Shown: in pieces, positions 50,897 through 63,261 of the stretch
Layout: every line of letters begins with the position of its first letter
Numbering within the stretch: position 1 is the first letter of the stretch
Assembly (NCBI GenBank): GCA_963921935.1
Contig: OY998185.1
Coordinates: 55,877,717-55,941,716 of the forward strand
Length of the DNA: 64,000 nucleotides
Direction: 5' to 3'
Source: Galeruca laticollis
Lineage: Eukaryota > Arthropoda > Insecta > Coleoptera > Chrysomelidae
The notes under the pieces: generated by a model
The model's database searches: none
Told to the model about the DNA's origin: nothing
Seen by the model: only the letters and a program-made list of their open reading frames with translations
Position numbers and translations under genes: made by a program

Positions 50897-52757
50897 ATTC
50901 AGAAGTAGAGTGCGTCAAACTTGGAGTATCCAGTAGAGAGGGTAAAATCAAATATCCATAGTTATTCAAAAATTGATAGAATCAGGGCATTAACAAAGTC
51001 ACCTATCGATTTAAGATGAAATTTCATCTAATCGAACATGTTTCGAGAGGATGATAGGCCAAAAATATATTTTTGGAGTATTGCGAAAAATGCAATATTT
51101 TCCTTACTATAGTCCAGCTACATATTTGACGAAAAATGTTTTTCCTCTCAAAAAATACTGAGATTATGAGAATAAGGGTTCTTTGATACGACAAATCGAC
51201 TGGTGTTGTCCATTTTTCGATAAGATAAATGTTTCGAATATTAGGAGAGCATTTAAGTTAAAAGAAAACATGCCTTCAGTTGAAAAATAGTACAGACCAA
51301 AATAATGGAAGTATTCATTCAATTTTCTGGGAAAGTATCGTCAAAGGTCCAATCTATGATATAAAAAATCGGGAGTGCTCTAAAATGATGGGATTCAGAA
51401 GTAGAGTGCGTCAAGCTTGGAGTATCCAGTGAAGAGGGTAAAATCAAATATCCATAGTTATTCAAAAATTGATAGAATTAGGGAATTAATAAAGTCACCT
51501 ATCGATTTAAGATGAAATTTCATCTAATCGAACATGTTTCGAGAGTATGATAGGCCAAAAATATTTTTTTGGAGTATAGCGAAAAATGCAATATTTTCCT
51601 TACTATAGTACAGCTACATATTTGACGAAAAATGTTTTTCCTCTAAAAAAAGTCGAATTTTTCGATAAGATGAATGTTTCAAATATTAGGAGAGCATTAA
51701 CGTTAAAAGAAAACATGCCTTCATATAAAAAATAGTACAGACCAAAATAATGGGAGTAATCATTCAATTTTCTGAGAAAGTATCGTCAAAGGTCCAATCT
51801 ATGATATAAAAAATCGGGAGTGCTCTAAAATGATGGGATTCAGAAGTAGAGTGCGTCAAACTTGGAGTATCCAGTAGAGAGGGTAAAATCAAATATCCAT
51901 AGTTATTCAAAAATTGATAGAATCAGGGCATTAACAAAGTCACCTATCGATTTAAGATGAAATTTCATCTAATCGAACATGTTTCGAGAGGATGATAGGC
52001 CAAAAATATATTTTTGGAGTATTGCGAAAAATGCAATATTTTCCTTACTATAGTCCAGCTACATATTTGACGAAAAATGTTTTTCCTCTCAAAAAATACT
52101 GAGATTATGAGAATAAGGGTTCTTTGATACGACAAATCGACTGGTGTTGTCCATTTTTCGATAAGATAAATGTTTCGAATATTAGGAGAGCATTTAAGTT
52201 AAAAGAAAACATGCCTTCAGTTGAAAAATAGTACAGACCAAAATAATGGAAGTATTCATTCAATTTTCTGAGAAAGTATCGTCAAAGGTCCAATCTATGA
52301 TATAAAAAATCGGGAGTGCTCTAAAATGATGGGATTCAGAAGTAGAGTGCGTCAAACTTGGAGTATCCAGTGAAGAGGGTAAAATCAAATATCCATAGTT
52401 ATTCAAAAATTGATAGAATTAGGGAATTAATAAAGTCACCTATCGATTTAAGATGAAATTTCATCTAATCGAACATGTTTCGAGAGTATGATAGGCCAAA
52501 AATATTTTTTTGGAGTATAGCGAAAAATGCAATATTTTCCTTACTATAGTACAGCTACATATTTGATGAAAAATGTTTTTCCTCTAAAAAAAGTCGAATT
52601 TTTCGATAAGATGAATGTTTCAAATATTAGGAGAGCATTTACGTTAAAAGAAAACATGCCTTCATATAAAAAATAGTACAGACCAAAATAATGGGAGTAA
52701 TCATTCAATTTTCTGAGAAAGTATCGTAAAAGGTCCAATCTATGATATAAAAAATCG
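50897..52757 (+). repeat. Nested 941-bp dimer duplication inside HOR E copy 2
   Basis: Same structure as 43240-45100, shifted by 7,657 bp; phase points 51138, 51634, 52079 and 52575. The small copy-to-copy differences of the first block (GCATTAACG vs GCATTTACG; GTATCGTCAAAGG vs GTATCGTAAAAGG) are preserved, so the dimer was duplicated first and the whole E unit later. Confidence 0.87.
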
Positions 52758-55493
52758 GGAGTGCTCTAAAATGATGCGATTTAGAAGTAGAGTGCGTCAA
52801 ACTTGGAGTATCCAATGAAGAGGGTGAGATCAAATATCCATAGTTATTCAAAAATTGATAGAATTAGGGCATCAACAAAGTCGCCTATCGATTTTAGATG
52901 GAACTTCATCTAATCGAACATGTTTCGAGAGGATGATAGGCCAAAAATATATTTTTGGAGTATTGCAAAAAATGCAATATTTTCCTTACTATAGTCCAGC
53001 TACATATTTGACGAAAAATGTTTTTCCTCTCAAAAAATAATGAAATTATGAGAATAAGGGTTCTTTGATACGACAAATCGACTGGTGTTATCCATTTTTC
53101 GATAAGATAAATGTTTCAAATATTAAGAGAGCATTTAAGTTAAAACAAAACATGCCTTCATATAAAAAGTAGTACAGACCAAAATATTGGAAGTAATCAT
53201 TCAATTTTCTGAGAAAGTATCGTCAAAGGTCTAATCTATGATATAAAAAATCGGGAGTGCTCTAAAATGATACGATTCAGAAGTAGAGTGCGTCAAACTT
53301 GGAGTATCCAATGAAGAGGGTGAAATCAAATATCCATAGTTATTCAAAAATTGATAGAATTAGGGCATTAACAAAGTCACCTATCGATTCAAGATGAAAT
53401 TTCATCTAATCGAACATGTTTCGAGAGGATGATAGGCCAAAAATATATTTTTGGAGTATTGCGAAAAATGCAATATTTTCCTTACTATGTCCAGCTACAT
53501 ATTTGACAAAAATGTTTTTCCTCTCAAAAAATATTGAAATTATGAGAATAAGGGTTCTTTGATACGACAAATCGACTGGTGTTGTCCATTTTTCGATAAG
53601 ATAAATGTTTCAAATATTAGGAGAGCATTTAAGTTAAAAGAAAACATGCCTCCATATAAAAAATAGTACAGACCAAAATAATGGAAGTATTCATTCAATT
53701 TTCTGAAAAAGTATCGTCAAAGTCCAATCTATGATATAAAAAATCAGAAGTGCTCTAAAATGATGCGATTCAGAAGTAGAGTGCGGCAAACTTGGAGTAT
53801 CCAATGAAGAGGGTAAAATCAAATATCCATAGTTATTCAAAAATGGATAGAATTAGGACATTAACAAAGTCACCTATCGATTCAAGATGAAATTTCATCT
53901 AATCGAACATGTTTCGAGAGGATGATAGGCCAAAAATATATTTTTGGAGTATTGCGAAAAATGCAATATTTTCCTTACTATAGTCCAGCTAAATATTTGA
54001 CGAAAAATGTTTTTCCTCTCAAAAAATACTGAAATTATGAAAATAAGGGTTCTTTGATACGACAAATCGACTGGTGTTGTCCATTTTTCGATAAGATAAA
54101 TGTTTCAAATATTAGGAGAGCATTTAAGTTGAAACAAAACATGCCTTAATATAAAAAATAGTACAGACCAAAATAATGGAAATATTCATTCAATTTTCTG
54201 AGAAAGTATCTTCAAAGGTCCAATCTATGATATAAAAAATCAGGAGTGCTCCAAAATTATGCGATTCAGAAGTAGAGTGCGTCAAACTTGGTGTATCCAA
54301 TGAAGAGGGTGAGATCAAATATCCATAGTTATTCAAAAATTGATAGAATTAGGGCATCAACAAAGTCACCTATCGGTTTTAGATGAAACTTCATCTAATC
54401 GAACATGTTTCGAGAGGATGATAGGCCAAAAATATATTTTTGGAATATTGCGAAAAATGCAATATTTTCCTTACTAAAGTCCAGCTACATATTTGACGAA
54501 AAATGTTTTTCCTCTCAAAAAATACTGAAATTATGAGAATAAGGGTTTTTTGATACGACAAATCGACTGGTGTTGTCCATTTTTCGATAAGGTAAATGAT
54601 AAATTTTCTGAGAAAGTATCGTCAAAGGTCCAATCTATGATATAAAAAATCAGGAGTGCTCTGAAATTATGCGATTCAGAAGTAGAGTGCGTCAAACTTG
54701 GAGTATCCAATGAAGAGGATAAAATCAAATATCCATAGTTTTTCAAAAAGTGATAGAATTAGGGCATTAACAAAGTCACCTATCGATTTTAGATGAAATT
54801 TCATCTAAACGAACATATTTCGAGATGATGATAGGCCAAAAATATATTTTTGGAGTATTGCGAAAAATGTAATAAATTCCTTACTATAGTCCAGCTACAT
54901 ATTTGACGAAAAATGTTTTTCCTCTCAAAAAATAATGAAATTATGAGAATAAGGGTTCTTTGATACGACAAATCGACTGGTGTTATCCATTTTTCGATAA
55001 GATAAATGTTTCAAATATTAGGAGAGCATTTAAGTTAAAACAAAACATGCCTTCATATAAAAAATAGTACAGACCAAAATATTGGAAGTAATCATTCAAT
55101 TTCCTGAGAAAGTATCGTCAAAGGTCTAATCTATGATATAAAAAATCGGGAGTGCTCTAAAATGATACGATTCAGAAGTAGAGTGCGTCAAATTTGGAGT
55201 ATCCAATTAAGAGGGTGAAATCAAATATCCATAGTTATTCAAAAATTGATAGAATTAGGGCATCAACAAAGTCACCTATCGATTTTAGATGAAACTTCAT
55301 CTAATCGAACATGTTTGGAGAGGATGATAGGCCAAAAATATATTTTTGGAGTATTGCGAAAAATGCAATATTTTCCTTACTATAGTCCAGCTACATATTT
55401 GACGAAAAATGTTTTTCCTCTCAAAAAATACTGAAATTATGAGAATAAGGGTTCTTTGATACGACAAATCGACTGGTGTTGTCCATTTTTCGA

Positions 55494-55828
55494 TAAGATA
55501 AATGTTTCAAATATTAGGATAGCATTTAAGTTAAAACAAAACATGCCTTAATATAAAAAATAGTACAGACCAACATGTTTCGAGAGGATGATAGGCCAAA
55601 AATATATTTTTGGAGTATTGCGAAAAATGCATTTTTCCATTTTTCGATAAGATAAATGTTTCAGATATTAGTAGAGCATTTAAGTTAAAACAAAACATGC
55701 CTTAATATAAAAAATAGTACAGACCAACATGTTTCGAGAGGATGATAGGCCAAAAATATATTTTTGGAGTATTGCGAAAAATGCAATATTTTCCTTACTA
55801 TAGTCCAGCTACATATTTGACGAAAAAT
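55494..55828 (+). repeat. Truncated mini-monomers, second copy
   Basis: Counterpart of 47837-48171 at +7,657 bp, with the same two deletion joins (ACAGACCAACATG at 55566 and 55720; AAAAATGCATTTTTCC at about 55625) and the same rare variant TTTCAGATATTAGTAG. No difference from the first copy was seen. Confidence 0.88.
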
Positions 55829-55989
55829 GTTTTTCCTCTCAAAAAATATTGAAATTATGAGAATAAGGGTTCTTAGATACGACAAATCGACTGGTGTTGT
55901 CCATTTTTCGATAAGATAAATGTTTCAAATATTAGGAGAGCATTTAAGTTAGAAGAAAACATGCCTTCATATAAAAAATAGTACAGACC

Positions 55990-57290
55990 AAAATAATGGA
56001 AGTATTCATTCAATTTTCTGAGAAAGTATCGTCAAAGTCCAATCTATGATATAAAAAATCAGGAGTGATCTAAAATGATGCGATTCAGAAGTAGAGTGCG
56101 TCAAACTTGGAGTATCCAATGAAGAGGGTAAAATCAAATATCCATAGTTATTCAAAAATTGATAGAATTAGGGCATTAACAAAGTCACCTATCGATTTTA
56201 GATGACATTTCATCTAATCGAACATGTTTCGAGATGATGATAGGCCAAAAATATATTTTTGGAGTATTGCGAAAAATGCAATAAATTCCTTACTATAGTC
56301 CAGCTACATATTTGACGAAAAATGTTTTTCCTCTCAAAAAATACTGAAATTATGAGAATAAGGGTTCTTTGATACGACAAATCGACTGGTGTTGTCCATT
56401 TTTCGATAAGATGAATGTTCCAAATATTAGAAGAGCATTTAAGTTAAAACAAAACATGCCTTCATATAAAAAATAGTACAGACCAAAATATTGGAAGTAT
56501 ACATTCAATTTTCTGAGAAAGTATCGTCAAAGGTCCAATCTATGATATAAAAAATCGGGAGTGCTCTAAAATGATGGGATTCAGAAGTAGAGTGCGTCAA
56601 ACTAGGAGTATTCAATGAAGAGGGTAAAATCAAATATCCATAGTTATTCAAAATTTGATAGAATTAGGGCATTAACAAAGTCACCTATCGATTTCAGATG
56701 AAATTTCATCTAATCGAACATGTTTCGAGAGGATGATAGGCCAAAAATATATTTTTGGAGTATTGCGAAAAATGCAATATTTTCCTTCCAGCTACATATT
56801 TGACGAAAAATGTTTTTCCTCTCAAAAAATACTGAAATTATGAGAATAAGGGTTCTTTGATACGACAAATCGACTGGTGTTGTCCATTTTTCGATAAGAT
56901 AAATGTTTCGAATATTAGGAGAGCATTTAAGTTAAAAGAAAACATGCCTTCAGTTAAAAAATAGTACAGACCAAAATAATGGAAGTATTCACTCAATTTT
57001 CTGAGAAAGTATCGTCAAAGGTCCAATCTATGATATAAAATATCGGGAGTGCTCTAAAATGATGCGATTCAGAAGTAGAGTGCGTCAAACTAGGAGTATT
57101 CAATGAAGGTGGTAAAATCAAATATCCATAGTTATTCAAAATTTGATAGAATTAGGGCATTAACAAAGTCACCTATCGATTTCAGATGAAATTTCATCTA
57201 ATCGAACATGTTTCGAGAGGATGATAGGCCAAAAATATATTTTTGGAGTATTGCGAAAAATGCAATATGTTCCTTACTATAGTCCAGCTA
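55990..57290 (+). repeat. Module P, first occurrence
   Basis: Matches 60950-62250 at +4,958 bp. Shared marks are AAAGTCCAATC without the usual GG, GGAGTGATCTAAAATG, GATGACATTTC, AACTAGGAGTATTCAATG and the short junction CTTCCAGCTAC. Substitutions include GATGAATGTTCC at about 56409 vs GATAAATGTTCC, and GAAGGTGG at about 57106 vs GAAGAGGG. Its left part is the end of HOR E copy 2. Confidence 0.83.
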
Positions 57291-57309
57291 CATATTTGAC
57301 GAAAAATGT

Positions 57310-58048
57310 TTTTCCTCTCAAAAAATATTGAAATTATGAGAATAAGGGTTCTTTGATACGACAAATCGACTGGTGTTGTCCATTTTTCGATAAGATAAAT
57401 GTTTCAAATATAAGGAGAGCATTTAAGTTAGAAGAAAACATGCCTTCATATAAAAAATAGTACAGACCAAAATAATGAAAGTATTCATTCAATTTTCTGA
57501 GAAAGTATCCTCAAAGTCCAATCTATGATATAAAAAATCAGGAGTGCTCTGAAATGATGCGATTCAGAAGTAGAGTGCGTCAAACTTGGAGTATCCAATG
57601 AAGAGGGTAAAATCAAATATCCATAGTTATTCAAAAATTGATAGAATTAGGACATTAATAAAGTCACCTATCGATTCAAGATGAGATTTCATCTAATCAA
57701 ACATGTTTCGAGAGGATGATAGGCCAAAAATACATTTTTGGAGTATTGCGAAAGATGCAATATTTTCCTTACTATAGTCCAGCTACATATTTGACGAAAA
57801 ATGTTTTTCCTCTCAAAAAATACTGAAATTATGAGAATAAGGGTTATTTGATACGACAAATCGACTGGTGTTGTCCATTTTTCGATAAGATAAATGTTTC
57901 GAATATTGGAAGAGCATTTAAGTTAAAACTAAACATGCCTTCATATAAAAAATAGTACAGACCAAAATAATGGAAGTATTCATTCAATTTTCTGAGAAAG
58001 TATCGTCAAAGGTCCAATCTATGATATAAAAAATCAGGAGTGCTCTAA
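57310..58048 (+). repeat. Module Q, first occurrence
   Basis: Matches 63262-64000 at +5,952 bp. Distinctive shared variants are TTTCAAATATAAGGAG, GTTAGAAGAAAAC, GTATCCTCAAAGTCC, GCTCTGAAATG, AATACATTTTTGG and GCGAAAGATGC. The variant AATACATTTTTGG breaks the 18-bp palindrome in this module. It differs from the second occurrence at about 57585-57600 (CTTGGAG..ATGAAGAG vs CCTGGAG..ATGGAGAG). Confidence 0.83.
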
Positions 58049-58699
58049 AATGATGCGATTCAGAAGTAGAGTGCGTCAAACTTGGAGTATCCAATGGAGA
58101 GGGTGAGATCAAATATCCATAGTTATTCAAAAATTGATAGAATTAGGACATTAACAAAGTCACCTATCGATTCAAGATGGAATTTCATCTAATCGAACAT
58201 GTTTCGAGAGGATGATAGGCCAAAAATATATTTTTGGAGTATTGCGAAAAATGCAATATTTTCCTTACTATATATAGTCCAGCTACATATTTGACGAAAA
58301 ATGTTTTTCCTCTCAAAAAAAACTGAAATTATGAGAATAAGGGTTCTTTGTTACGACAAATCGACTGGTGTTGTCCATTTTTCGATAAGATAAATGTTTC
58401 GAATATTAGGAGAGCATTTAAAATAAAAGAAAACATGCCTTCAGTTAAAAAATAGTACAGACCAAAATAATGGAAGTATTCATTCAATTTTCTGAGAAAG
58501 TATCGTCAAAGGTCCAATCTATGATATAAAAAATCGGGAGTGCTCTAAAATGATGAGATTCAGAAGTAGAGTGCGTCAAACTTGGAGTATCCAATGAAGA
58601 GGGTAAAATCAAATATCCATAGTTATTCAAAAATTGATAGAATTAGGGCATTAACGAAGTCACCTATCGATTTTAGATGGAATTTCATCTAATCGAACA

Positions 58700-59790
58700 T
58701 GTTTCGAGAGGATTATAGGCCAAAAATATATTTTTGGAGTATTGCGAAAAATGCAATATTTTCCTTACTATAGTCCAGCTACATATTTGACGAAAAATGT
58801 TTTTCCTCTCAAAAAATACAGAAATTATGAGAATAAGGGTCCTTTGATACGACAAATCGACTGGTGTTGTCCATTTTTCGATAAGATAAATGTTCCGAAT
58901 ATTAGGAGAGCATTTAAGTTAAAAGAAAACATGCCTTCAGTTAAACAATAGTACAGACCAAAATAATGGAAGTATTCATTCAAATTTCTGAGAAAGTATC
59001 GTCAAAGGTCCAATCTATGATATAAAAAATCGGGAGTGCTCTAAAATGATGGGATTCAGAAGTAGAGTGCGTCAAACTTGGAGTATCCAATGAAGAGGTA
59101 AAATCAAATATCCATAGTTATCCAAAAATTGATAGAATTAGGGCATTAACAAAGTCACCTATCGATTTTAGATGAGATTTCATCTAATCAAACATGTTTC
59201 GAGATGATGATAGGCCAAAAATATATTTTTGGAGTATTGCGAAAAATGCAATAAATTCCTTACTATAGTCCAGCTACATATTTGACGAAAAATGTTTTTC
59301 CTCTCAAAAAATACTGAAATTATGAGAATAAGAGTTCTTTGATACGACAAATCGACTGGTGTTGTCCATTTTTCGATAAGATAAATGTTCCAAATATTAG
59401 AAGAGCATTTAAGTTAAAACAAAACATGCCTTCATATAAAAAATAGTACAGACCAAAATAATGGAAGTATTCATTCAATTTTCTGAGAAAGTATCGTCAA
59501 AGGTCCAATCTATGATATAAAAAATCGGGAGTGCTCTAAAATGATGGGATTCAGAAGTAGAGTGCGTCAAACTTGGAGTTTCCAGTGAAGAGGGTAAAAT
59601 CAAATATCCATAGTTATTCAAAAATTGATAGAATTAGGGCATTAACAAAGTCACCTATCGATTTAAGATGAAATTTCATCTAATCGAACATGTTTCGAGA
59701 GGATGATAGGCCAAAAATATATTTTTGGAGTATTGCGAAAAATGCAATATTTTCCTTACATAATAGTCCAGCTACATATTTGACGAAAAA
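58700..59790 (+). repeat. Module S, first occurrence
   Basis: Matches 62167-63257 at +3,467 bp, then +3,468 bp after a one-base deletion at about 59097 (GAAGAGGTAAAATC vs GAAGAGGGTAAAATC). Shared marks are AAATACAGAAATTATG, AAGGGTCCTTTG, TTCCGAATATTAG, TTCAAATTTCTGAG, CTTGGAGTTTCCAGTG and the junction CTTACATAATAGTCC. Confidence 0.82.
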
Positions 59791-60949
59791 TGTTTTTCCT
59801 CTCAAAAAATACTGAAATTTGGAGAATAAGGGCTCTTTGATACGACAAATCGACTGGTCTTGTCCATTTTTCGATAAGATAAATGTTTCAAATATTAGGA
59901 GAGCATTTAAGTTGAAAGAAAACATGCCTTCATATAAAAAATAGTACAGACCAAAATAATGGAAGTATTCATTCAATTTTCTGAGAAAGTATCGTCAAAG
60001 GTCCAATCTATGATATAAAAAATCAGGAGTGCTCTAAAATGATGCGATTCAGAAGTAGAGTGCGTCAAACTTGGAGTATCCAATGAAGAGGGTGAGATCA
60101 AATATCCATAGTTATTCAAAAATTGATAGAATTAGGACATTAACAAAGTCACCTATCGATTCAAGATGGAATTTCATCTAATCGAACATTATTCGAGAGA
60201 ATGATAGGCCAAAAATATATTTTTGGAGTATTGCGAAAAATGCAATATTTTCCTTACTATAGTCCAGCTACATATTTGACGAAAAATATTTTTCCTCTAA
60301 AAAATACTGAAATTATGAGAATAAGGGTTCTTTGATACGACAAATCGACTGGTGTTGTCCATTTTTCGATAAGATAAATGTTCCAAATATTGGAAGAGCA
60401 TTTAAGTTAAAACTAAACATGCCTTCATATAAAAAATAGTACAGACCAAAATAATGGAAGTATTCATTCAATTTTCTGAGAAAGTATCCTCAAAGGTCCA
60501 ATCTATGATATAAAAAATCGGGAGAGCTCTAAAATGATGCGATTCAGAAGTAGAGTGCGTCAAACTTGGAGTATCCAATGAAGAGGGTAAAATCAAATAT
60601 CCATAGTTATTCAAAAATTGATAGAATTAGGGCATTAACAAAGTCACCTATCGATTCAAGATGAAATTCCATCTAATCGAACATGTTTCGAGAGGATGAT
60701 AGGCCAAAAATATATTTTTGGAGTATTGCGAAAAATGCAATATTTTCCTTACTATATATAGTCCAGCTACATATTTGACGAAAAATGTTTTTCCTCTCAA
60801 AAAATACTGAAATTATGAGAATAAGGGTTATTTGATACGACAAATCGACTGGTGTTGTCCATTTTTCGATAAGATAAATGTTTCGAATATTAGGAGAGCA
60901 TTTAAAATAAAAGAAAACATGCCTTCAGTTAAAAAATAGTACAGACCAA

Positions 60950-62250
60950 AATAATTGAAGTATTCATTCAATTTTCTGAGAAAGTATCGTCAAAGTCCAA
61001 TCTATGATATAAAAAATCAGGAGTGATCTAAAATGATGCGATTCAGAAGTAGAGTGCGTCAAACTTGGAGTATCCAATGAAGAGGGTAAAATCAAATATC
61101 CATAGTTATTCAAAAATTGATAGAATTAGGGCATTAACAAAGTCACCTATCGATTTTAGATGACATTTCATCTAATCGAACATGTTTCGAGATGATGATA
61201 GGCCAAAAATATATTTTTGGAGTATTGCGAAAAATGCAATAAATTCCTTACTATAGTCCAGCTACATATTTGACGAAAAATGTTTTTCCTCTCAAAAAAT
61301 ACTGAAATTATGAGAATAAGGGTTCTTTGATACGACAAATCGACTGGTGTTGTCCATTTTTCGATAAGATAAATGTTCCAAATATTAGAAGAGCATTTAA
61401 GTTAAAACAAAACATGCCTTCATATAAAAAATAGTACAGACCAAAATAATGGAAGTATACATTCAATTTTCTGAGAAAGTATCGTCAAAGGTCCAATCTA
61501 TGATATAAAAAATCGGGAGTGCTCTAAAATGATGGGATTCAGAAGTAGAGTGCGTCAAACTAGGAGTATTCAATGAAGAGGGTAAAATCAAATATCCATA
61601 GTTATTCAAAATTTGATAGAATTAGGGCATTAACAAAGTCACCTATCGATTTCAGATGAAATTTCATCTAATCGAACATGTTTCGAGAGGATGATAGGCC
61701 AAAAATATATTTTTGGAGTATTGCGAAAAATGCAATATTTTCCTTCCAGCTACATATTTGACGAAAAATGTTTTTCCTCTCAAAAAATACTGAAATTATG
61801 AGAATAAGGGTTCTTTGATACGACAAATCGACTGGTGTTGTCCATTTTTCGATAAGATAAATGTTTCGAATATTAGGAGAGCATTTAAGTTAAAAGAAAA
61901 CATGCCTTCAGTTAAAAAATAGTACAGACCAAAATAATGGAAGTATTCACTCAATTTTCTGAGAAAGTATCGTCAAAGGTCCAATCTATGATATAAAATA
62001 TCGGGAGTGCTCTAAAATGATGCGATTCAGAAGTAGAGTGCGTCAAACTAGGAGTATTCAATGAAGAGGGTAAAATCAAATATCCATAGTTATTCAAAAT
62101 TTGATAGAATTAGGGCATTAACAAAGTCACCTATCGATTTCAGATGAAATTTCATCTAATCGAACATGTTTCGAGAGGATGATAGGCCAAAAATATATTT
62201 TTGGAGTATTGCGAAAAATGCAATATTTTCCTTACTATAGTCCAGCTACA
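60950..62250 (+). repeat. Module P, second occurrence
   Basis: Partner of 55990-57290. To its left lies sequence matching the D/E transition (60217-60967 with 40440-41190); to its right it passes directly into module S near 62167-62290, instead of module Q as in the first occurrence. Confidence 0.83.
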
Positions 62251-63257
62251 TATTTGACGAAAAATGTTTTTCCTCTCAAAAAATACAGAAATTATGAGAA
62301 TAAGGGTCCTTTGATACGACAAATCGACTGGTGTTGTCCATTTTTCGATAAGATAAATGTTCCGAATATTAGGAGAGCATTTAAGTTAAAAGAAAACATG
62401 CCTTCAGTTAAAAAATAGTACAGACCAAAATAATGGAAGTATTCATTCAAATTTCTGAGAAAGTATCGTCAAAGGTCCAATCTATGATATAAAAAATCAG
62501 GAGTGCTCTAAAATAATGCGATTCAGAAGTAGAGTGCGTCAAACTTGGAGTATCCAATGAAGAGGGTAAAATCAAATATCCATAGTTATCCAAAAATTGA
62601 TAGAATTAGGGCATTAACAAAGTCACCTATCGATTTTAGATGAGATTTCATCTAATCAAACATGTTTCGAGATGATGATAGGCCAAAAATATATTTTTGG
62701 AGTATTGCGAAAAATGCAATAAATTCCTTACTATAGTCCAGCTACATATTTGACGAAAAATGTTTTTCCTCTCAAAAAATACTGAAATTATGAGAATAAG
62801 GGTTCTTTGATACGACAAATCGACTGGTGTTGTCCATTTTTCGATAAGATAAATGTTCCAAATATTAGAAGAGCATTTAAGTTAAAACAAAACATGCCTT
62901 CATATAAAAAATAGTACAGACCAAAATAATGGAAGTATTCATTCAATTTTCTGAGAAAGTATCGTCAAAGGTCCAATCTATGATATAAAAAATCGGGAGT
63001 GCTCTAAAATGATGGGATTCAGAAGTAGAGTGCGTCAAACTTGGAGTTTCCAGTGAAGAGGGTAAAATCAAATATCCATAGTTATTCAAAAATTGATAGA
63101 ATTAGGGCATTAACAAAGTCACCTATCGATTTAAGATGAAATTTCATCTAATCGAACATGTTTCGAGAGGATGATAGGCCAAAAATATATTTTTGGAGTA
63201 TTGCGAAAAATGCAATATTTTCCTTACATAATAGTCCAGCTACATATTTGACGAAAA
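62167..63257 (+). repeat. Module S, second occurrence
   Basis: Partner of 58700-59790. A short interior difference (AAATCAGGAGTG with AAAATAATGCGATTC at 62496-62525, against AAATCGGGAGTG with AAAATGATGGGATTC) suggests a local conversion patch from another monomer type. Confidence 0.82.
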
Positions 63258-63261
63258 ATGT

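Larger units (their letters stand above)
49077..56787 (+). repeat. Higher-order repeat E, copy 2
   Basis: Second copy at +7,657 bp; phase points 49167, 49652, 50148, 50642, 51138, 51634, 52079, 52575, 53020, 53514, 54009, 54505, 54915, 55411, 55633, 55829 and 56324. Unusual internal features of copy 1 are all reproduced, including the truncated pair at 55569-55731. The match ends at about 56787, where copy 1 has CTTACTATATATAGTCCAGC and this copy has the shortened CTTCCAGCTAC. Either this is the youngest amplification in the window or it is an assembly duplication. Confidence 0.93.

Noticed and set aside
27..59976. Short open frames of about 60-98 codons on both strands, many nearly identical
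   Set aside because: They recur only because the non-coding monomer recurs. Both strands of the same DNA give them, starts often need TTG, and junction indels end or fuse them. No recognisable domain, start context or codon bias was seen.
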